The notes under the pieces are model-generated. The model did not search any database. It worked only from the letters and a program-made list of their open reading frames with translations, and had not been told where the DNA came from. Of a stretch of 64,000 nt of DNA, positions 35,458 to 46,200 are shown piece after piece (within the stretch, counting starts at the first letter, position 1; each line of letters starts with the position of its first letter). This DNA is from Diadema setosum (taxonomy: Eukaryota; Echinodermata; Echinoidea; Diadematoida; Diadematidae), in contig CM067064.1 of the NCBI GenBank assembly GCA_033980235.1, positions 7,120,501-7,184,500 of the forward strand, read 5' to 3'. The position numbers and the translations under genes were made by a program.

Positions 35458-35478
35458 CTTTACACCTTCTTCCTTCAA

Positions 35479-35807
35479 GAGAAATAGCTCCTGTCATGTC
35501 AGCATGCAATGAGACCTTACCTAGCAGCGCAAAGCTACTAACTCAAGGTGGCAATGTCTCTCCTCTTGCCTCTATATCACGAAGAAGAGGTTATCTTTGG
35601 ACCACAAAGACCTATGTAGAAGTGATAATAGGGTCGAACAAAGAGCAAATTCATAACGCAGAGTACAAAGCGCTAAAATTTTTGACCAAACAATCTCAAA
35701 CAATGTGTGTACACGACTACTTATAATGATATAATTATATACGTATTATGTAAACATACATATTTTACAGTATATGTATGTATATATGTATATATATCGT
35801 ACATGTG

Positions 35808-35854
<47 letters not shown>

Positions 35855-36675
35855 GGCCACTCCTATCAACACTTGAGAAAGGGCGGCGAGACGCTCGAAA
35901 ATTTGTGTGAAGAAATAAACCGTTGGTGAATACAGCATGAACTTTGTTGCAGCTTTGTTACTTATCTTTTTATCTTGCCAACACGTGGACTACCTTATCA
36001 ACATATATATATATATATAGGCATACCTGTGTTTTGGTGCCTTGTCTGCTACCGGCGGTTTCACGCTGTCGCGATCTTCAGGCAGACTGACAAAGTGGTG
36101 TGTTTCTGTGCTCATGTGGCGCGGTGGATCGGTTTGACGCATGGATGGTTTTTTTTTTTTTCTTTTCCGGTATCTGCATTTGGATATAAGCGCGGACCTT
36201 TTATTGAGTGCGTTTTTGTTTCGGCTGATGATGGCCTTCTCATCGAGGCAGACGGTTGCACAGGCCACTCCTTCTTAGAGTTCCTATTACAATTACATGA
36301 ATCTTTCATTTTGTGATATAGTTTATTGTTATTTCCTGCATGCAAGAGAATGGTTAGATTATAGGTATAGATCATACAGATAATAGGTATAGATTCACAG
36401 ATAATAGATTATAGGTATGATAAGGCTTGGCAAACAACTAAAATGAGTTCATTTCATGTTCGGGTCTTTGTAGAAAATGAAGCTCTGGGTAAGAATATCG
36501 TTTAATAAAACTACTCTGCACTTGAAAAAACCGTATATCACATTAAACTTGCGAGTCTTTTGTGAGCTTTTCCAAGAGACCTTGCATCAATTAAAATTTG
36601 CCAGTTTCACAGAAATGCACATTGTGTGCACGAGTCGGAATTACCCGATGATGAAATTAAATCGCTTCATCTGCG
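35479..36675. other. Upstream of gene 2: TA repeats and a retroelement-like fragment
   Basis: (TA)n at 35812-35850 and 36004-36020. Between them, GAAAGGGCGGCGAGACGCTC followed by AAGAAATAAA resembles the terminal segment of Penelope-type or other non-LTR elements. GCACAGGCCACTCCT occurs at about 35851 and again near 36256. No intact reverse transcriptase is present. Confidence 0.4.
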
Positions 36676-36676
36676 C

Positions 36677-36829
36677 GCCATTTCATAAAAGATGTTAGGT
36701 TAGCAACTCTTGCTGGACTGGCAACTTCCTATGGGAACAGCCAATCAGGAAGGTGGATTCTTGTCGTTACCATGACAATTGCCATTCCAGCAAGAGCCGT
36801 TATCATATCAACTTGTTATGAAATGGGGT
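36677..36829. mobile_element. ~150-bp MITE with CGCCATTTCATAA ends
   Basis: TIRs GCCATTTCATAA and TTATGAAATGGGG; inside, CTCTTGCTGGACTGGCAA is mirrored by TTGCCATTCCAGCAAGAG, so it folds into a hairpin. Confidence 0.75.
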
Positions 36830-37811
36830 GCTGGACTTTATGTTTCAAAGGACGCCACCAAATCAAATGATCTGATGAAGCGGCCAAAATCGGACTGGAA
36901 ATTGTTCTCGGAATAAAAAACAGTAAGTCCAGGGCCCCGTTTTATCAAAAGATAAATTTAACGTTAAGTCAAGATAATCTATGATTAACTTCTCATATTA
37001 ACTCTAAGTCCACTTAATCTATGATTAACTCCCAAATCCACTTGAAGTCCGTTTTATCAAGACACCCACAGTTGAAATCAACTCCAACTTCCTCCCAAAT
37101 CAATTATAAGTTTTCTCAACCGCTCCAAATCCATGATAACTTTACAGTTGATGAAATATCAACTCTAAGTAGAGACAGTTAGGTAGACTCAATTGTAAGG
37201 CAATTTACAGAAGAAAGATGACCGTCACACTAGTCTAGCTGGGGTCTTGTCGCAAATGTCTGTCTGTTAACTGCTCACTTTCTCTAACATTTAGTTGCGT
37301 TTCTTTCATGTAATTATGGTCTTTTCCTTGCATGAAATTCACGATCGGCACGCATTGCTTACGCGACTGCTGCACGCAAACACCCTATAGACAGCAGTCT
37401 CAATCCCAGCCTGCGCGCCCGGTGCCTCGGCCCGCCAATCAAGCCATCGCCAGCAAGGGTAACCGAGTAAATAGAACCACGTCTGTGTGCAATGCATTAA
37501 CGCAAAACAACCTGCATATTTTGCGGTTCTGTTGCAAACATACTGCTACTAGAGTAATTCAGCGGCTGTAGCGCTAATCATACTGCTGCGCACCAGCAGA
37601 CTACGCTTCAGTGGCTTTATGTGATTTTGTTGTTTGTTTTGCTTTATGTATTGCATTGTTTTTAAGCAGACAGTACCGGAAACCAGCCTCGTCCTGTGTT
37701 TTTTGTTTTGACTAAATCAATAATTAAGTCATGATGATGAGCTATCCATATTCTCTGATGTTGGGTATCTGAGTATGTTTCCCGTTTAATTTTACTTGTT
37801 TTGTTTTGTTA
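36830..37811. other. Intergenic, diverged short repeats, no gene seen
   Basis: CTATGATTAACT recurs at about 36970 and 37020 and TCCACTT at 37008 and 37045, giving a weak direct repeat. A GC-rich patch with CpG lies at 37330-37580 but shows no convincing gene start. Confidence 0.45.
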
Positions 37812-38965
37812 TACCCCCGCCACACATAGTGTGAAGGGGGTTTATAAAATGGGTTCAAGAATGTAGCCAACTGGAAGCGCTGAAATGAGTCACGTGTGCG
37901 TGCATTAATTTCTTCAGGTATGCACTAAGAAAGGTCTCTCTTCCACCTCCCTGGCCTGACGTACGTCACAATGTTTACACTAGCAGTGCGCACTCAATCA
38001 GTTGTTACAAGTGCGTCACGCGCGCAGGGCGCGCTGTCAATCCTGTAAACAACTTCTAGTTCGGGCCGCGGGCTGGCTGCCACAACAGTCGGCGGCCTTT
38101 CTTGTGCATAACAGTACGTGGCGTACATACTTGTACGTACAGTATAGTAAGGGTACTAGGTCTCGCGCAGGGACGTAATGATCGCGCATAGCGTAACTGC
38201 GTATAGCAAGCATTAATACGCGTAAGACTAAGCGCAAAATTTGCCGATACGCCCATAGAATAAACATACCTGACAACCGCTAAAAATGAGAAGGAAGCAG
38301 GTAAGAAATTTAGATTTCAAACAAATTTTTCACTAAATTTCCAATTTTTTGGAACAAATTTTTCACTAAATTTCCAATTTTTTACGTTATAATTTACCTA
38401 CCTTAGCTTAAAATCTTTATTTAACTATGTTGTAGCCAAGACATGTCGTCTCGCTTGTCTCGTTCGTATGATCGTAGCCGATAGAATTCGTATTTTGTTC
38501 GATCGATCGTTTATAATATTCTACGAAAGCCGAAGCACGTTCAGCCGCAGAGAGGGGCAGACACTTTCACGCATGAAACTACATAGGGCAGCTGCGCGAT
38601 CTTTACATACCCCGAGAAGGTGAACGCATAAAAAAAAGTCCGACACGGCGACAGCGCACTACTCCGTCATCGTATCATCAGGAGATTCTGGGAGGTGATT
38701 TTTCTGCATTTTCGTGATATTCATTGAGAAATGCAGGTACGATTATGGAATAACTTCTATTATAAGAGCATTTCAAATTTTCGTGCGCGATATCTAGACC
38801 CCTCAACCATACTTATGTGCGGGATTTCCGAGTGCGACGTGCGTAAATGTTTGGGACGAACATCTTCGGACATCTTGACTTTTGAGCGAGTGCTACATGT
38901 AGCTGACTGGTATTGACCCACAAAGGTACGTGAATAATGCTGTTAGTTTTCGACCCATTTTATAA

Positions 38966-39141
38966 AACAAATGATGCACAGGATTATTTCGTGGCGTTAG
39001 TGAAGGTGCGGCGCACTCTCGAGTATTGACAACGGTTGCAAACATGCACTCGGCTGCGCCTCGTGCATGTCGCACCATTAATACTCTCGAGCGCGCCGCA
39101 CCTTCACTAACACACTCTATCCTGTGCATCATTTGTATAAT
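38966..39141. repeat. Hairpin-forming inverted repeat, GC-rich centre
   Basis: AAATGATGCACAGGAT is mirrored by TCCTGTGCATCATTT, and GTTAGTGAAGGTGCGGCGC by GCGCCGCACCTTCACTAAC, with CTCGAGTATT/AATACTCTCGAG within. The loop is near CTCGGCTGCGCCTCG. Confidence 0.88.
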
Positions 39142-39189
39142 ATAGGAATCGCCGTGATGTTGGTCGGGCGGACGGGCGGTCAGTCGGTC

Positions 39190-40260
39190 GGTCTGTTGCA
39201 AAATCTTGCGTCCCGAACTCCTCCTACAGTTTTGAAGCAATTTAAATGAAACTTAGGGTAAATGATGATATTGAGGTATAGATGTGCAAGACATGTTTTT
39301 TGTATTTGTCGGACAATGCGTTGCCATGGTAACCATAATTTTACCAAAACCTTGTGGATTGAATAAATTCCATAGTATTTAAGCAATCAACATCAAAATT
39401 GGTATCTATGATGATCTATAGGTGTAGTTATGTAAAACACTCGTTGTGTTTGTACTTGACAAAGCGTTGCCATGGTAACCGCATGTTTTCTTCGAAATCT
39501 TGTGGAGTGAACAACTTCCACAGTTTTGAAGCAATTGAAATCAAATTTGAAGGCATTATGGCCTTGAGGCATAGATGTGGAACACATAATTTTTGTGTTT
39601 GTCGGACAAAGCGTTGCCATGGTAGCCATGATTTTACCAGAACCATGTGGACTGAATAACTTCCACATCATTCAAGCAATTAAGGTCAAATTTAGTATGT
39701 ATGATGATCGGGAGGTGTAGTTATGCAAGACACCAATGTGTTAATATAAGAAAAAATGTGTTGCCATGGTAACCACTCATTTTTGTATCATATTGAACCA
39801 TTTAATCTATGAAGGTAAAATTTGGTGTGTATGATGCTCTTTAAGTGTAGTTTTGCGAAATGTCCTTTGTATTTGTATCGGACAATGCGTTGCCATGGTA
39901 ACCGCATTTTTTTTTAATCCTGTGGAGTGAACTTCTTCCACAGTTTTCAAGCAATTGAAACCAAATTTGGTAGGCATTATGGCCCTGAGGTATAGATGTG
40001 GAATACATAATTTTTGTGTTTGTCACACAAACCGTTGCCATGGTAATCACAATTTTACCAAAACCTTGCAGATCGAATAAAGTTTCCATCATTCAAGCAA
40101 TTAAAGTCAAATTTAGTATGTATCATCATCTAGAAGTGTAGTTTTGCAAGACACCAATGTGTTAGTTTAAGGAAAATGTGTTGCCATGGTAACCACTCAT
40201 TTTTGTGTCAAAATAAACCATTCAAGCTATGAAGGTCAAATTTGGTGTGTATGATGTAGT
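39190..40260 (+). repeat. ~143-bp tandem array with GTTGCCATGGTAAC in each unit
   Basis: Seven units carry the 14-mer at 39320, 39466, 39613, 39760, 39889, 40034 and 40180, spaced 129-147 bp. Five are exact GTTGCCATGGTAAC; those at 39613 and 40034 differ at one base near the end. Each unit also has a motif like CAGTTTTGAAGCAATTGAAA or CATTCAAGCAATTAAAGTCA. Confidence 0.9.
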
Positions 40261-40468
40261 GCAGTGGGGGGGGGGGGGAAGCATGTTTCCATTTGCTGTA
40301 AGTTTTATACTCAGTGTCAACTCTGTAATTGTACAGTAAACTAAAATCATTCTGTTTCCAATTCGACAAGTGCACAAACTTGGTATTAACGTCTTTGCCC
40401 TCATGACATCACATACTATAAAGCAACACTAGGGGCGGGGGTATTAAAGGTGTATGGTCCCGGTCGGT

Positions 40469-40719
40469 CGCGTTTTTTTTTAAAGACGGCACAGATTGGG
40501 GCATGGCGCGTGTTAAACCTATGGGAAAAACGTTGGGTTAGGGTTTTTGGTTATGGTTAGGTTTAGGGTTAGGGTTAGGGTTAGGGTTGGGGTTAGGGTT
40601 AGGGTTAGGGTTAGGGTTTGATGGTTAGGGTTAGGATTAGGATTAGGGTTAGGTTTAGGAATAGGGTCCCCGATAGATTTTTACTTTCCCCAATCTGTGC
40701 CGTCTAAAAAAAACACGCG
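40469..40719. mobile_element. Inverted-repeat unit enclosing telomere-type repeats
   Basis: AAAGACGGCACAGATTGGGG at the left is mirrored by CCCCAATCTGTGCCGTCT at the right, outside which lie GCGTTTTTTTT and AAAAAAAACACGC. The interior is mostly (TTAGGG)n. GTCCCGGT lies at 40457-40464 and 40719-40726 and could be a target duplication. Confidence 0.75.
40534..40665 (+). repeat. Interstitial (TTAGGG)n tract
   Basis: About 20 TTAGGG-type units with variants (TTTAGGG, TTGGGG, TTAGGA). It is internal and bounded by inverted repeats. Confidence 0.95.
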
Positions 40720-40726
40720 TCCCGGT

Positions 40727-40995
40727 CAGTGCCGTATATAAAGAGAGTCTGGCCAACTGCTAATTTGGACGCCATGTCGTTACCGCGCGTATTACGCGTT
40801 ACAGGGTTAGCGTGTACACTCAGACGTAACAAAATAACCAAGCCAAATTAGGGGTAGTTAACAATGGGCACTGTGTATTAACGCACTTCAGTAAAGACAT
40901 GGCGCCTGTAGGGGACCAGCTTTTGACCAATCACAGGCTTCAAAACACATAAGCCAAAAACCGAGTTGGCCAGACTCTCTGTATATACGGCACTG
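40727..40995. mobile_element. 269-bp hAT-like MITE with 8-bp target duplication
   Basis: Starts CAGTGCCGTATATAAAGAGA and ends with the inverse TCTCTGTATATACGGCACTG, with arms continuing through GTCTGGCCAACT/AGTTGGCCAGAC. It is flanked by perfect GTCCCGGT at 40719-40726 and 40996-41003. CAGTG ends with an 8-bp duplication are hAT hallmarks. Confidence 0.9.
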
Positions 40996-41294
40996 GTCCC
41001 GGTATTTTAGTCAAATGCGTACGCGGGCGCACGGCGCAAGTTTCCTATAGAGACCTACGCTATCGACTCCTCTTTAGCGCTTACGCTTTGGCCCACTTCC
41101 CCGAGTCCGAAGAAGTCCGATTCACTGTAGTCAGTGGTCGGATCACAGTTCGGCTCATGACTCGGCTGATGGGGGATGATAGCTTTAGCAAACTTCTTTT
41201 GTGATGTCATAATAAGAAGCACATATGCACGCACCCTATGGCATTACTACAGACTGCGCGATGCGCAGAGAAGACAACGAAGGCAACGTTACAT

Positions 41295-41884
41295 AAGCCG
41301 GGTTCACACGTACAAATTAGCGGGATGACGATCGCGATGCTCATCCCGAGTTTTTTTGCGAGCGTCCACACGTACCAAATTAGCGGGATAGCGATCGCGA
41401 TCGGTATCCCGCTAATTTGGTGAGCGTCCACACGTACCGAATTATCCCGCTAATTGCCGATAGAGATAACAGCAAAGCCTGCAAACTGGGTCACGCAGCG
41501 CCCTTCTCTATCACTGCCTGCGCGCACTTACCTTTGTCCATTGTCTTTTACGCGTCAGTGGTGTGGTCCGCGCGCTGTTGTTATTGAGCTCCAAAGTGGT
41601 GAAGGACCTCCTCGCAGAGGCCTCGCTGTTGTGATGTGCGCATTGCATGATGGGATGTAAAAACTCGAGATTCTAATCCCGACCGTTCACACGTACCAAC
41701 GCGGGCCAATTATCCCGCTAATTGACGAACCAGCGCAAGATTTCTTGGGATTAGCATTGCGATGCTTATCCCGCTAATTTTCGGGTTTTTTCTGTCCACA
41801 CGTGCAAAAAACTCGGGATGACGATCGCGATGCAAATCTCGAGATTTGTATCCCGCTAATTGGTGTACGTGTGAACCCGGCTTT
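41295..41884. mobile_element. ~590-bp MITE with AAGCCGGGTTCACACGTAC ends
   Basis: The 19-bp terminal inverted repeat is perfect. Inside, ATCCCGCTAATT/AATTAGCGGGAT and GCGATCGCGAT modules are repeated several times in both orientations on either side of a unique centre (about 41465-41680). A target duplication is not clear. Confidence 0.8.
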
Positions 41885-43055
41885 AGTAACACCTACGCAC
41901 TTTACTCTTGACGACAGCTCAACCTCGGTAATCTTCGTATCAACGCTAACAGTGATCGGCAGTATCATCAACAGCGCCCTCTACACTACCGGGACTATGC
42001 ACCTTTAATCACCTTCAGTGATCATTCTAGTTTGTTTGTTTGTTGTTGTTGTTGTTGGGGTTTTTTAATGATGAAATTCGTGGCATTAGTGTCCTGTTTG
42101 ACAGTTCATAAATTATATTTCACAGACGGAGAATATAAAGTACACCCGGAAATGCAGATGTAATCACCACCGTATACTTTATTTTTACACTGTCTAACAA
42201 AAACGAAAAGAAAAACAAACGAATGAACGTTCGCCTGCTTGAAGAGGTTGATAAGAAAGCGGAAGGGCTTCAGAAAAAATCCAAAACATATCATTAAGTC
42301 ACATCACAAAATGTCAAATGTCCGCGAATACAAAGAGAAACACTATTATGGTAATATGAATATATATTTACACGTTCGTTCGCTGAATACTTGATAATGC
42401 CTTCCGACCTTGCTGTTTCTTCTTTCTTTTGAAAAGTGCTAACGCTATAAATATTGTGCATATGTTATATGGTATCAATAGTGTTTGACATGAGATTATG
42501 TAAAAAAAAACAAAACAAAACAAAACAAAAAACAAAAAATATGTTAAATGCTACAAGACACCATGATATGTTGTGGGACCGTAGGGTACTGAGGTTGCTT
42601 TTAAGGGATTAGGTTATATAACAAGGTATTACGGATCATCGCTCGGATGGCCTTGTAGAGACAATTTATGGATTATATCTCATGTATTCCACATGACTTA
42701 TGAGGTATGATAAACAGAAAGCATCTTCTGTTCTTTGTCTATCTGTCTGTCTCTCTGTCTCTCTCTCTGTAATCAAGGTTCGATACTAACTGTTTTATTT
42801 GATGGACTGTTTGAGTCTCCAAATTCATCAAAGTTCTTCTTTTTTTTTTTCTTTGATCCAGACGGGGGCGCACCGGGTGCGCGCCCCCTCTTTATTATCC
42901 TTTTTTTTTTGGGGGGGGGGGGGTGAAAACAAAAGAAATAAAAAAAAAGAGGGGGCGCGTGCGCCCCTTTTAACTTTGTAAAGGCGCCTCCCCACGGAAT
43001 TCCTGGATCTGCCTCTGTGATATTATACGATTCAGTCACGGTGTCAGTTATTTTG
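41885..43055. other. Intergenic, no gene seen; hAT-like fragment at 42840-43018
   Basis: Low-complexity AAAAC repeats near 42508-42536 and CT-rich sequence near 42740. At 42840-43018, GCGCGCCCCCTC/GAGGGGGCGCG inverted blocks lead into CGGAATTCCTGGATCTGCCT, a degenerate relative of the element at 48596-48794. Confidence 0.55.
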
Positions 43056-43061
43056 TTTATT
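43056..43061 (-). terminator. Candidate poly(A) signal of the LRR-Ig gene
   Basis: AATAAA on the minus strand, about 209 bases after the stop at 43270. Confidence 0.5.
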
Positions 43062-43269
43062 TGGACAACAGTTTACACAGCTCAATCAAGAAAGTTTGTC
43101 ACAATTCTTTTGTTGCTCTTTGCTTTTTAGAAAACAGGATAATGTTAGTGCCTCTATATTAGACCCTGGTTGGCATTTTTGAGGGGCACGAAGATGAGGA
43201 AAACGTCAAGCTGCATTATGTATAGCAGGGAGGTCTGTTTGTTACAAGATATGGACTGATTGCGCTCTG

Positions 43270-46200
43270 TCAATGACTTGCTGATTTGATCATGTACAAT
43301 AGCATGTCTTGGCAGTTATTACTCAAGAAGCAAAGTTGACAATAACAAAGATATAATAAGGCAACGAAATAAGGCTTGTTAAGTTTGAACCTTCCAGCTG
43401 CCCCACTCTTCAGGATGCCCAAGGGAAGATCGGTAACACCTTTTAGCTTTGTAACTCCATCTAGCCGCTCCGAAGCTTTGCACATTAACGACGCGTTCCG
43501 AAACTTAGGTCTTTCCACGGTTTCAGATGATAGTTCTACAGATAATTCGATATCCATTTCGAGGGATTGGTAGATGCTCTTTGCGACACATGATAAGATG
43601 AATTCTTGATTGACGAAATTATTCATATCGATTTCTACGTGACCTTTCTCACCGGGTTCACCGGGTTGAGTGAAGAGGGTATCATTAAGCAGCAGGCTGG
43701 AGGAGAACCACGTGATGTTAGGCTTTGGTTGTGATGTCACCGGACACGTAACAGACACAATTAAACTGTCATTGATATAGGCACACACCTTCGAAGCCGT
43801 AATGAGTGGCGGGCAAGGGAAATATTCTTTGATAAGGTCTGTCACAAGACGCCCTTCGTTTATCTCTGGAGCTGCGCAGACTCCATTTTGAAAAGTCAAA
43901 CGATCATCAAGGCCGAGAAGCCAACGTTGGTTGCAATCACAGACGAGTGGGTTATCGTATGCATTCAATGTAAGATAAAACAAGGGCATATTCCAAGCAC
44001 TTGTTGGGACGATGTCCTGACTCAGATATCGTAGATTGTTACTTGTTAAGTCCAAATATCTAAGGCGCGAAAATATGCTGAAATATGTATCATAATGTTG
44101 GACCCTTAGTAAACCTATTTTGTTACCCTTCAGGATGAGCGTTTCAAGTGGGTGACTGTTGACTATTCTGGAACATCTGGAAATAAAAGAAATGCGATTG
44201 TGGGATAAGTCAAGTTTGCGAAGCTGTCGGTAAAAATACAAGACCCGGTCGCAGTCGAAGTTCGTCAGCAAATTCCCACTGAGGTACAAATTGAAAACAT
44301 TTGGCGCAAAGATCGGTGGAATTTTCTTTAGTCTACTTAATGAGTACTTTAAGTTAATGAGGTTTCTTGCATGTAAAATTTTGTCCTCGTCTTGAAACGA
44401 AAAGTCTGAAGTTAATTTTACTTTTATAAAGGTGACATATGTGACAAGTCCGCCAGCTAATATTTGTTTAAGTATGCTGTCCTCGACGATCACTTCTGTC
44501 AACGAAAGTTCGAACAAGTGAGGTATCTTACAATGAGTCTCATTGAATTCTTTGATAAACCCTCCAGTTATTCTTAGGGACGTTCTTGGCGCTATGGCAG
44601 CGAAATCACTGCAGGTAATCTCCATAGACGGCGGCAATAAGAGATCTACGGAATCTACTCGTTTCAGAAATTGAAATTGTTTTGATGCAAGGTGCGCTGC
44701 TCGACTATCGAGGCATATTGTTTTTAACGGCAGTGGCTCTAAAACATCTAGGTCCAGATCAACAATGTGGATACCGCATAGCGTTAAATCATAAAGATCT
44801 GGACATAGTTGGGAAAGATTTCGCGGGATCCCCTGGAGTTTGCTATCACTCAAGTAAAGTGTCCTCAATAAAGGAAGTCTAAACTCAAATTCTGAAATAC
44901 GGGTGTTCTTGAGGTTCAACTTAGTAACTTTTACAGTAGTCAAAAAGGCTGAGGGATCGATATAAATAAGGGGATTGTTGCTGAGATCTATAAGTCCGAG
45001 TCGAGGTGAGAAGGGGAATGCGTAAACTGCTGCAATACGGTTGTAAGCTAGAACCAATACTTCAAGGCTATACACTATACCAAAGGTGTTCCAGTCAACG
45101 AATGCCAATTTATTTCGACTAACATACAGTCTCAGGAGGAACCGTGTATCCGTAAACGGGAACCAACGCTGTAGATTATTGTCGGAAAAATGAAGGACCT
45201 CTACCCAAGGAGGAAAACTTATTTCTGCGTCAGTGGACGATATTCTGTTCTGCTGTAAGTCAATAATATGCAGATTCGGAGTCTGAAAGTGCCCAGTTAG
45301 ATATGAAATTCTATTTTCTGCTAGGCAGATGTATTCCAGTTTCGGGAGATTTTCAAACATCGAAGCATGTACTGCTGTAATTTCGTTTCCTACCAGATCG
45401 ATGTTTCTGAGCATTTTCAGTCCAGCGACAAGAGGAACAACGCGAAGTTTGCTGTCCGCTACCCGAAGAACTGACAATGCCGACAACTTTGTGACATGCT
45501 GGAGGCTTTCAACCTGCGATGAGTACATGAAGATTGCACTAAGAAAGGAGTGGTTGGTAAACGAAATAATTTCTTCTGCACTACCTGTAATAACAATCGC
45601 TTTAAGAGTGTCGACGTTTTCTAGAGTTGACCCAACTTTGAAATCTTCGTTTTCCCCATAAACAGAAAGATACTCAAGTTTTTCAAGGCCAGACGAGATC
45701 CAGCGAATGCTTGGTAGATACAATGTTTGTAAGTTAGGAAATCCATCGGCAGAGTAGAGTTCAGTCAATCTATTGCGTAAGAGAGATAAATATGTCATGT
45801 TGCTTGAGAAGGCATCAGGGGAAACCCAGGAGATTTGATTATCTTGTAAACGCACTATGCGCAGAGACGGTAATATAAACGTTTCAGACACTATGCCTTT
45901 AAGTCGGTTCTCACCAAGATCGATCCTTTGCAATTGAAGAAGACCACCGAAGGACGATTTGTCCAACTTTTCAATCAAATTCGCACTTAAATCGACGGAA
46001 CGAAGACTAATTGGAAACTGATCTGCCTTAAAGCGCTTGATCCGGTTAAATGAAAGGACAAGTTGCTCAAGTCTGGGGACATCTTGTCTTAAGTGTTGTC
46101 CAACATTCGAAATAGCGTTTTCTGACAATTCGAGGGATCTTAGTGACGTATTGTTGCTGAACAAAGGAATCGCTGTCAACAAGTTCCAGGAAAGCGTTAC

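Larger units (their letters stand above)
37812..40443. mobile_element. 2.6 kb non-autonomous transposon with TACCCCCGCC ends and TTA target duplication
   Basis: TACCCCCGCC at the left and GGCGGGGGTA at the right are perfect inverted ends, flanked by TTA on both sides (37809-37811 and 40444-40446). A 3-bp TTA duplication suits PIF/Harbinger. The left half (37860-38930) is CpG-rich unique sequence, with a hairpin at 38966-39141. The right half is a tandem array of ~143-bp units. No transposase is visible. Confidence 0.75.

Noticed and set aside
35478..35478. Upstream ATG as start of sulfotransferase-like gene 2
   Set aside because: The ATG at 35457 aligns with the start of gene 1 and gives an equal 269-nt exon; the upstream Met remains possible but less likely.
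35851..36320. Penelope-like element with intact coding region
   Set aside because: Only a short terminal-like segment is seen; no reverse transcriptase or GIY-YIG motif can be read on either strand.
37860..38940. CpG-rich stretch as a host promoter
   Set aside because: It lies inside a transposon with matched ends and target duplication, and no first exon follows on either strand.
40534..40665. Chromosome end
   Set aside because: The TTAGGG tract is short, degenerate, flanked by inverted repeats and has unique sequence and genes on both sides.
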